Part shown: one piece after another, positions 22,124 through 28,601 of the stretch
Numbering within the stretch: the stretch's first letter is position 1
Layout: each line of letters starts with the position of its first letter
Source: Clostridia bacterium
Lineage (GTDB): Bacteria > Bacillota_A > Clostridia > Oscillospirales > Acutalibacteraceae
Length of the DNA stretch: 28,601 bases
Direction: 5' to 3'
Assembly: GCA_024699005.1 (NCBI GenBank)
Contig: JAILQN010000348.1
Location: forward strand, 1 to 28,601
Program-made: the position numbers and the translations under genes
The notes under the pieces: generated by a model
Told to the model about the DNA's origin: nothing
What the model saw: only the letters and a program-made list of their open reading frames with translations
Databases searched by the model: none

Positions 22124-25100
22124 TCATCCGAAGATCGACTTAAAGAAATACATGATCCTGTGGAAGAAGCTGATGATAACGCCAAGGAAGCCCTCATGAT
22201 GGCCGTGGCAGTACGGACACTCGCCGGAAGAGCTGCCGGAATTACCGGAATTGTTGCCGGAATTGCCGCCGTTGCCCTGACCGTAGTTCGGATCATCCCT
22301 GACCTCGCCCTGAACAGTGACTGTGCCGGACACGGCTGAACCGTCTATCGCAAGCCTCGCGGTCTTGCCGCCCTGCTCGATCATATACTGATATCCGCGG
22401 GTAAGAGGCTCGCCGTCGACCATCACAGTAACAGCTGCGGGAACAAGCTTGCCCTCAATAGCCGTCAGAATGGCGTAGTATGTAGCGCCGGCTTCAACTA
22501 CTTCCTGAGCCGCAGCTATCTCAACGTCGGGTATCTGGATATAAACGTTGTAGCTGTTGCCGCGGGCTTTGGAGTAGGCGTTGATGTCCGCGGTAACATA
22601 CTGTGCGAATACCTTAAGAGCGCCGGTAGCAGGGTCATAGGTAAACTCCGTGCCCTCTGTCGCAGTCACATCGCCGATCACTACCACCATTTCCTCCGGT
22701 ATAGGCGCGGTGATGGTCACATTGATCTCTGTGTGGTAATCTGCCGTTACGAAGCCGGTATCATTATTGTCGTTCTTCCACCTGAGAGTATAGGTATTGA
22801 TAGTTCTTATAAGGTTGAAGGTGACGCCGTCGACCGGTACGGTCGTGATCTCCGGCTGATCCCATTTAAGAGTGTAGCCCTCCTCTACAGGCAGTTCCAC
22901 AGCCGGAATGGGATCGCCGTAATACAGATAGTCTGAATACTGGATCACACCGTTAAGGCCGATGAACACTACCGGATACTTATTGGCTTTGTACTGTGCG
23001 GTCACTGTCACATCCCTCGCAGGAACGGTCCTGTCGCTGACGTTCCAGCTGCCGGAATAACCTTCCTTCTCGGGGATATCCCTCTGCGGGAAGGATTCGC
23101 CGTAATTGAACAGACCGCTGTCAATAACGGAACCGTCTACGATCCACTCGATATAGAACTGCTTCGGGATCTGCCTGAAATGGCAGAAATATGTTGCATC
23201 TTCCGTAACTGCGGGCAGATCGTCTGTGGCATCGCCGTACTGGACTGTTGCCCATGCGCCTTCGTAAACGTAGTCATAGCCGGCGTCCTCGTAATCCTGT
23301 ATCGCGGTCCCGGTGTAAATAGGATATATACCGTACTCGTAGCTCTCACTGACCTCGGCTATATCCACGCTGCCGTGTCTGATGATCCAGGTCACGGTGT
23401 AGCTCTTTATCTGCTTGTCGTACTGAGCGACATAAGTGGTATCGCCCTCTACGGAAGAGATCTCCTTGTCCCAACCGGTGAAGGTGTAATCATACTGAGC
23501 ATCGGAGGGCCTTGCGGTCGCGGAAGCGGGAGGAGCCTGCGGAGTTTCACCGTAGTTGTAAACGGAGGTGATATCGTGCGATTCGTCCTCGTCGACTTTC
23601 CACGTCACGGTATAGCTGTTGACTGTCGATTCATACTGAGCGTAGTATACGACCTCCGCTGCGCCGATGGGCGGAATATCCGCATCGGAATATATAAGAT
23701 CGCCGTCAACGGCAACCTCCACAGTCGCCCAGCCACTGAACTCATAGGTGTAATGAGCATCCGGAGCCTTAACCTTGCTCTCTGTTGACGGGAACACAGG
23801 CTTGTCACCGTACTCAGAGTAGGTCGTTACGACTCTGCCTGCGACAGCCCAGGTGACCCTGTAGGAGTTCTTGCTGTAGTTCGCCTCAATAGTTACGTCA
23901 TGCGCGGGCATAGTGTCGGGGATGTTGCCCCACAGACCGGTGTGCCCCTCTTTCGCAGGCACAGGATAGGTCGGAATAGTTCCGCCGTAAGCGACAGTGA
24001 ACTGCCTGTTAACGCCGCCGTCTACGTAGTAGTATACGGTATATTCCTTCGCGTTGGACTCGAAAACAGCGTAGAAGTCGAGATTTACGCCGTCAACAGC
24101 GATTGTGCTGGTATCGTTCTCTCTTGAATCGAATACCACGGCGCCGTCCTCAACTCTTGCCCAACCGATAAATGTATATGAATACTCAGCCGTTGCCGCT
24201 TTTACGGGCGTCGCGCCGGTGTATTTGACGAACTCGCCGTCCATCTGCACAGTGGAGGCTGTAGTCGCGCCGTTGTGCCAGTAGATATTCCTCGCGCCGT
24301 ATCTGTAGACAGCCTCGATATATACGTCCTCGGCAGGCATGGTCTGCGGCAAAGCCGTGATATCCCACGCGACCGCGCAGCCGGTGACAGGAGTGATAGC
24401 CGGGATCATATCGTCCGTGATCGTCGTTCCGTACGGAACCACGGTGACTATCGGGTCAAGGTGATGACTGATATTATGCTCGGCATCCTCGTAATCCTGA
24501 TACCAGTAGATCTCGTAGTCGACCGGTTCCTTGCTGTATACGGCGTAATAGGTGGTGTCGCCCTTGACTACCGGAAGAGAATCAAGCACAGTGCCGTCCT
24601 CGCCTGTCGCGGACCAGCCGATGAAGCTGTAGTCTCTGTACATAGCGTCATCAGGCCTTGTGGGCGTGCCGGAATAAACAGGCACGGAATCGTAATCGCA
24701 TCTCTGAGTCTGAGTCACGCCTGCGCCGAGATCCCATGTGATCAGATATTTAATGGGAGTATAGACAGCCTTCAGGGTTATATTGTACGCCGGCATAAGT
24801 GTCGGAACCGTTTGCATGTCAGCCGGATCAATTATTCTCCATGCACCTGTATAACCGGTCTTTTCCGGAACTGCGCGCTGCGAAGTCTGGGTGCCGTACT
24901 GGAAGGAGTCCGTGAACAGGATGGCGGTCTCGCCTTCTCCCTCTGCTCTGTAGATCAGGTTATAGGTCCTGGCGGTTGTGTCGTAAGCCGCAACATAGGT
25001 GGTATCTGCTGTGATGACCTCAGTCGAGAGATCCACGTCGGCACCGTTCTTGGTCCATGCCCTGAAATCGTAAACGTACATATCGTCGGAATATGTCGGT

Positions 25101-28100
25101 ACCGAATGAGTCGGATTCCCCTCATACTCCACCTCCGTCGTGTCGATAAGGACGTTGCCGAGGTTCAGCCATGTGACAGTATACGGATGCTTCGCCCATA
25201 CAGCGTAAAGCGTAACGGTAACGTTGTCCTGATTCTTCTGCTCCGCGGTCAGCAGCCCGTTTATCCTGATCTGCTGTTTGTCGGTATAGTCAGGCGCTGT
25301 CGCGTCGTCGCTCAGGGCCCAGCCAAGCATGTCATAACCTGTCCGGGCAAATCTGTTTTCGTTAAGAGCCTTTGCCGCCTCGTCATAGGCAAAGGTCTGT
25401 GTATCCATGGAGCCGGCAGTCTGACCGTTGCCGTCGAAAGCCACTGTATAAGTCCTGGGCGTCCATTTGGCGTAGATATATGTTTTATAGGTCACGGTGT
25501 TGAAGCCGTTCTCGGAATTATAAACGGAAGCAGCCGTTACCTGATCGCCCCAGACTCCGTTCGTGCCGTCCTGCATAAACCATCCGTCAAACCTGTAGCC
25601 GTCGCGCACGCCTGTGGCAAGAACACCTATAGCGTTATTGTAGGTCGATCTTTTAACGGAAACCGGCTGGTTATACGCATCTACGGCGCTGCCGTCCGCA
25701 AGACCGGCATACAGAACCTGGACTTCCTTCGCTGTCCATTGCGCGCTGAGCGTAACGTTACCGTAAGCAAGCGAAAAATCGGTGCCTGCCGTGATAAACG
25801 GCGTGCTTCCCCACGAAGTTCCGGTTGTGTCACTGATGACCTGCCAGACGGCATCCTCATAGCCCTGACGGCTTGCGCTTGCCGCGGAGAATGTGCTTTT
25901 GACATTGAATGACTGCGGATTATCTCCGTTGAAAGTCGTATTCGGATCGTCGCCGTCGTTAAGGATATAGGTGATCTCGTAATTTACAGGCTCCCATTTG
26001 GGATATACAGTGGTATCATTGAGGATCTGAACAGTCGCATTGCCGCTGTTGTCGCTAAGGAACTCGTTATTGAGCCCCTCGTCATAATACCAGCCGCCGA
26101 AGGTATAGCCTGTGGGAATGGTGAGATCCGGCATACCCACGTCGCTGTACTGCGCGTCGTAAGTATAAGTTCTTTCAACATCCGCAGTGAAGCCGTCAAA
26201 CAGGGCGCCTGTGTCACCGACTGCAAGCACATCGGGCTGGACGGCTTTATAAGTCACCGTGTAGGTTTTGGGCGTCCAGCCGGCGTTCAGGATGACGTTG
26301 CCGTATTTGCCGCTCAGGGCAGAACTGTTGTTGGTCAGAGTGTCTCCCGCATGCCAGTTGCCGGAATCCGACTGTACGGTGTATTTGTTATTGAAATTAT
26401 AGCCGTCCCTTGTGGGGGCGTCCGGATAGGTGATGTTTGTCGTTAAGATAGTATACTCGATCGGTTCGCCTACAGTTGTGCCGGAGTAACCGTCTTTAAG
26501 GGTTATGGTATACGTTTTGGGTGTCCAGTGAGCGAAAAGAGTAACGGTCGCAACAGGCGTATAAGCATCTCCCTCGTCGCCTATTTTTGTGCCGCCCTGT
26601 GCCGCAGTATACCAGCCGTCAAAATCCCAGGCCTCCCTTGTGGCCCCGGGAAGGGTAACTGTCTTCGGTGTCCAGGCAGCAAAAAGATCGAAAACAGTGT
26701 TATCGGTTTTGGTCAGGTTGATGACCTTCTGCTGATTGGAGAACTGTATACCGCTCTCCTTGATAAAGCGGACGTTGCTGATATGTGCCGTATCCGAAGA
26801 GTTTACGACCCTGAACAGCAGGTATTTTATCACTGAACCGTCGCCGGTGCTGCCGAGAGTATATTTAGTGGTATAGTGCGTCTGGGTTGATGTAAGAGCA
26901 TAAGTAACATTACCGTCGGTATTGCCGGAGCTCGGTACAGGAGTGCCGTCCGCAACGGTCGTTTCGGAAGAAGCGACCTTCAGATAATTTTCAGCCCCGT
27001 AGAAATAGGTAATAAGATTGCCGGTGCCGTAGGCGTCGAACTCAAGCCTGTAAACGTCCCCTGCGGCAAAAGCCGGAGGGATCTCCCACTGTTTTATTTC
27101 GGTGTAAGTACCGGTTGCGGCTGTTCCGGTCCCGCTGTAAGTGCCGTTGTCGTTCACGCCGCTGTACCATCCGGCGAATCCGTATGCCGCTTTTGTGTTG
27201 GCGTCCGAAGTGGCACCGACAGTGCCTTCGTTGCCGTCATAAGAGACGGTATACTCGCGTTTGAAGCCGTTGTTGGTTATGGCGGTGCCGCCGTCTGCGC
27301 CGGTATATGTCGTGGTATCATCATATGAGATCTCCTGATTCGACATCATACCGGAAGTGGCATCGTTTCCGTTGAACCTGAGCTGATATTTGTGCGCGCT
27401 CCATACGGCGTAAACGGTATCGGTATAGCTGCGGCCGGTTATTGTGTCTGTGGAACCTGAATTTGCCGTACTGCTTGCCGCCCAGCCAAGGAAATCAAAA
27501 CCGGGTCTTGATGCCGATCTGCCTGATACAGTTTGTGTAACCGTAGTTCCGGAAGTACTGGTGTTGGTAGTGGTGACCGGATCGCTGCCGGTACTGCCCC
27601 AGGTTGCCTTGTCCCCGTCTTCGTCGTTAATATCAAAAAAGAGTTTATAGGTGGGTGTTACGGTGTACGTATAAGTATTCTCAACCGTGCCGCAGGTGGC
27701 TTTCAGAACTGCGGTTTTTTGAGCGCCGTTTTTAGTCGTCTTGCCAAACGTAAGAGTCGCAGAATCATATCTTGTAGTGGTACTGGTCCTGTTGCAGGAT
27801 ACAGAATATGTGCTGTTGTTTGTAAACGACCATGTCGGAGCCTGATACCAGGTAACACCGTACTGATCGTAAACGGTCGCGTTGATAGTTTTTGTTGTTG
27901 TAGTATCACCTGTTGCGTCAAACGCATTCAGAACGATTTCTTCTGAGGCAGAAGCGGGAGAAATAGAGGATACAGCCGGAGTATTGTCGAAACTGTTCCA
28001 GCTGTTTGACACAGAGCCTCTACTCGTACGACTGCCGATTTTTGCGTCTTTAACAGTTTTCCAGGAACTGCCGCCATGTTTGGTGACTTCGACTTTCAAC

Positions 28101-28459
28101 GACCAGTCACCACCGGAAAAAAGATTTTCCTGGTAAACATATGCATACACATAGGACGGGAATCCCTTATTTGTCGCAGTTGCCGAATAGGTCTCTGCAC
28201 TAACATCACTGACATCAAAAAGGGTTGCCTCGGAAGATTCAGTCCCGTTACCATTGTTTGATTTTGTTTTATATGTTAACTTATAACTATGCTCACCGTT
28301 GCAGCCGTCACCGCTTTCATAAATTGTAAACTTTATGTCGTAGGTGCCGGCCGTAGCGGCATTTGAATTTGTCGACATAATAAAGAAGCATGTCGCGACA
28401 GTAGCCAGCGCCAGAAGAATAACGAATATCTGACGGGAGTGCTGTTTGATTTTTGTCAT
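22124..28459 (-). CDS. Giant secreted InlB B-type (Listeria-Bacteroides) repeat protein
   Basis: A 2111-residue surface protein. Residues 1-35 are a signal peptide (TKIKQHSRQ, hydrophobic core, NSNAA cleavage region). Residues 36-160 are an unknown beta domain and 160-268 a bacterial Ig-like segment. From 271 to about 1890 roughly twenty beta-grasp repeats follow, each with a GY..-GW start and a ..TLYAxW or ..TYVAxY end, often linked by WTPKTYT. They are the MucBP/InlB B-type repeats that act as stalks or adhesins. The second repeat is interrupted by a carbohydrate-binding-like domain (452-570). After about 1900-2050 comes a Gly/Asn/Ser linker (2057-2080) and a Cys/His plus aromatic tail; there is no LPXTG motif and no dockerin. 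AAGGGG lies 8 bases before the ATG. It is transcribed alone from its own promoter. Likely role: adhesion or carbohydrate contact at the cell surface. Confidence 0.93.
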   Translation of the reverse strand: MTKIKQHSRQIFVILLALATVATCFFIMSTNSNAATAGTYDIKFTIYESGDGCNGEHSYKLTYKTKSNNGNGTESSEATLFDVSDVSAETYSATATNKGFPSYVYAYVYQENLFSGGDWSLKVEVTKHGGSSWKTVKDAKIGSRTSRGSVSNSWNSFDNTPAVSSISPASASEEIVLNAFDATGDTTTTKTINATVYDQYGVTWYQAPTWSFTNNSTYSVSCNRTSTTTRYDSATLTFGKTTKNGAQKTAVLKATCGTVENTYTYTVTPTYKLFFDINDEDGDKATWGSTGSDPVTTTNTSTSGTTVTQTVSGRSASRPGFDFLGWAASSTANSGSTDTITGRSYTDTVYAVWSAHKYQLRFNGNDATSGMMSNQEISYDDTTTYTGADGGTAITNNGFKREYTVSYDGNEGTVGATSDANTKAAYGFAGWYSGVNDNGTYSGTGTAATGTYTEIKQWEIPPAFAAGDVYRLEFDAYGTGNLITYFYGAENYLKVASSETTVADGTPVPSSGNTDGNVTYALTSTQTHYTTKYTLGSTGDGSVIKYLLFRVVNSSDTAHISNVRFIKESGIQFSNQQKVINLTKTDNTVFDLFAAWTPKTVTLPGATREAWDFDGWYTAAQGGTKIGDEGDAYTPVATVTLFAHWTPKTYTITLKDGYSGTTVGEPIEYTILTTNITYPDAPTRDGYNFNNKYTVQSDSGNWHAGDTLTNNSSALSGKYGNVILNAGWTPKTYTVTYKAVQPDVLAVGDTGALFDGFTADVERTYTYDAQYSDVGMPDLTIPTGYTFGGWYYDEGLNNEFLSDNSGNATVQILNDTTVYPKWEPVNYEITYILNDGDDPNTTFNGDNPQSFNVKSTFSAASASRQGYEDAVWQVISDTTGTSWGSTPFITAGTDFSLAYGNVTLSAQWTAKEVQVLYAGLADGSAVDAYNQPVSVKRSTYNNAIGVLATGVRDGYRFDGWFMQDGTNGVWGDQVTAASVYNSENGFNTVTYKTYIYAKWTPRTYTVAFDGNGQTAGSMDTQTFAYDEAAKALNENRFARTGYDMLGWALSDDATAPDYTDKQQIRINGLLTAEQKNQDNVTVTLYAVWAKHPYTVTWLNLGNVLIDTTEVEYEGNPTHSVPTYSDDMYVYDFRAWTKNGADVDLSTEVITADTTYVAAYDTTARTYNLIYRAEGEGETAILFTDSFQYGTQTSQRAVPEKTGYTGAWRIIDPADMQTVPTLMPAYNITLKAVYTPIKYLITWDLGAGVTQTQRCDYDSVPVYSGTPTRPDDAMYRDYSFIGWSATGEDGTVLDSLPVVKGDTTYYAVYSKEPVDYEIYWYQDYEDAEHNISHHLDPIVTVVPYGTTITDDMIPAITPVTGCAVAWDITALPQTMPAEDVYIEAVYRYGARNIYWHNGATTASTVQMDGEFVKYTGATPVKAATAEYSYTFIGWARVEDGAVVFDSRENDTSTIAVDGVNLDFYAVFESNAKEYTVYYYVDGGVNRQFTVAYGGTIPTYPVPAKEGHTGLWGNIPDTMPAHDVTIEANYSKNSYRVTWAVAGRVVTTYSEYGDKPVFPSTESKVKAPDAHYTYEFSGWATVEVAVDGDLIYSDADIPPIGAAEVVYYAQYESTVNSYTVTWKVDEDESHDITSVYNYGETPQAPPASATARPSDAQYDYTFTGWDKEISSVEGDTTYVAQYDKQIKSYTVTWIIRHGSVDIAEVSESYEYGIYPIYTGTAIQDYEDAGYDYVYEGAWATVQYGDATDDLPAVTEDATYFCHFRQIPKQFYIEWIVDGSVIDSGLFNYGESFPQRDIPEKEGYSGSWNVSDRTVPARDVTVTAQYKANKYPVVFIGLNGVIQYSDYLYYGDPIPAVELPVEEGYTLKWDQPEITTVPVDGVTFNLIRTINTYTLRWKNDNNDTGFVTADYHTEINVTITAPIPEEMVVVIGDVTATEGTEFTYDPATGALKVFAQYVTADINAYSKARGNSYNVYIQIPDVEIAAAQEVVEAGATYYAILTAIEGKLVPAAVTVMVDGEPLTRGYQYMIEQGGKTARLAIDGSAVSGTVTVQGEVRDDPNYGQGNGGNSGNNSGNSGSSSGECPYCHGHHEGFLGVIISFFHRIMYFFKSIFG
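22127..22219 (-). other. C-terminal Cys/His and aromatic-helix tail of the repeat protein
   Basis: Residues 2081-2111 begin CPYCHGHH, a compact possible zinc site, continue with EGFLGVIIS and end FFHRIMYFFKSIFG, a very aromatic amphipathic or membrane-inserting helix at the extreme C-terminus. A flexible Gly/Asn/Ser linker precedes it. The position is that of a cell-wall sorting signal, but it matches neither LPXTG nor SLH nor dockerin modules. Confidence 0.75.
26750..27106 (-). other. Carbohydrate-binding-like domain inserted in a repeat
   Basis: Residues 452-570 of the giant protein differ from the repeats. YRLEFDAYGTGNLITYFY, the later YLLFRVVNS and HISNVRFIKE have the strand order of CBM4/9-type jelly rolls (ligand-facing strand, then ISNVRF at the end). 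The domain sits between the GFAGWY part (428-432) and the FDLFAAWTPK part (590-599) of one InlB-type repeat, so it is a true insertion into a repeat loop. Confidence 0.6.
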
Positions 28460-28474
28460 GATAATATCCCCTTT

Positions 28475-28493
28475 CGGCGCAGAAATTGCGCCG
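28475..28493 (-). promoter_or_regulatory. Leader hairpin upstream of the repeat-protein ribosome site
   Basis: On the minus strand CGGCGCA and TGCGCCG form a perfect 7-bp stem with a 5-base loop, ending three bases before the AAGGGG ribosome site. It can stabilise the 5' end of a long transcript or tune translation start. No riboswitch class was recognised. Confidence 0.6.
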
Positions 28494-28510
28494 CATATTT
28501 TTTCATACTT

Positions 28511-28540
28511 AATATATCACACTTTGCAATCAAATTGCAA
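28511..28540 (-). promoter_or_regulatory. Promoter of the giant repeat-protein gene with overlapping palindrome
   Basis: On the minus strand TTGCAA (28535-28540) and TATATT (28511-28516, preceded by TG plus one base, an extended -10) are 18 bases apart, with about a 45-base leader to the ATG. A perfect palindrome, TTGCAAT and ATTGCAA around a 3-base centre (28524-28540), covers the -35 and part of the spacer, where a repressor would block polymerase. The rest of the sequence to the window end (28541-28601) is AT-rich with no gene. Confidence 0.6.
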
Positions 28541-28601
28541 TAGGAAAATACAAAAAATGTTAATAATTTTTTAATAATTTGATATTCGGTTTTTAGATTT
28601 T

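Noticed and set aside
22010..22339. Plus-strand open frame across the terminators into the giant gene
   Set aside because: It would run through two strong hairpins and antisense to the repeat-protein tail; it reads as non-coding.
24275..25912. Long 545-residue plus-strand open frame opposite the giant repeat gene
   Set aside because: It lies wholly antisense to clear InlB-type repeats, has no ribosome site or recognisable domain, and its composition is what the complement of Tyr/Thr/Gly-rich repeats would give.

Overview
The window looks like a chromosomal segment from an anaerobic Firmicute of the class Clostridia, probably a gut Oscillospirales/Ruminococcaceae-type organism. The reasons are the Gram-positive style ribosome binding sites, a lipoprotein and a very large Listeria-Bacteroides (InlB B-type) repeat surface protein, a TarI-type cytidylyltransferase, a DivIC/FtsL-like division protein and Clostridia-like GlgA, HflX and Orn/Lys/Arg-decarboxylase-family proteins. 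No tRNA, rRNA, CRISPR array, insertion sequence or prophage was recognised.

Left half, minus strand (1-14.9 kb). Reading in the direction of transcription: rpsT (S20, TTG start), a 60-residue membrane peptide, a terminator, then a run of mostly overlapping genes: tarI/ispD-family cytidylyltransferase, GT-A glycosyltransferase, Orn/Lys/Arg-decarboxylase-family PLP enzyme, hflX, rfbH (CDP-4-keto-6-deoxyglucose 3-dehydratase with His in place of the PLP lysine and an Fe-S cysteine set), an acetolactate-synthase-like ThDP enzyme, an extended SDR, a GtrB/DPM-type membrane glycosyltransferase, a membrane-tethered subtilase, a membrane-tethered beta-propeller-like protein, a lipoprotein and a Gfo/Idh/MocA oxidoreductase cut by the window edge. 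RfbH, the ThDP enzyme and the SDR suggest a branched 3,6-dideoxyhexose pathway (yersiniose-like) feeding a cell-surface glycan. The exported subtilase, propeller and lipoprotein lie directly downstream.

Middle, plus strand (14.9-22.0 kb): DivIC/FtsL-like protein, argH, an orphan ParA/Soj ATPase, glgA, a TIM-barrel sugar isomerase, a CPBP membrane protease and a stand-alone 2-oxoacid-dehydrogenase E2-type acyltransferase domain. A plus-strand terminator and a perfect bidirectional terminator follow.

Right part, minus strand (22.1-28.5 kb): one gene for a 2111-residue secreted repeat protein with a carbohydrate-binding-like insertion and an unusual Cys/His plus aromatic-helix C-terminal tail. 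It has its own promoter, with a 17-bp palindrome over the -35 region.

The most unexpected structure is a set of degenerate 7-bp tandem repeats (units such as GAACTTG, CTGTCAA, GTACATT, ACTCAAA). They occur only at gene junctions of the left minus-strand cluster. They encode gene ends, form a C-terminal tail, lie where start codons lack Shine-Dalgarno sequences, and in one place build a near-consensus promoter for the rfbH sugar genes.
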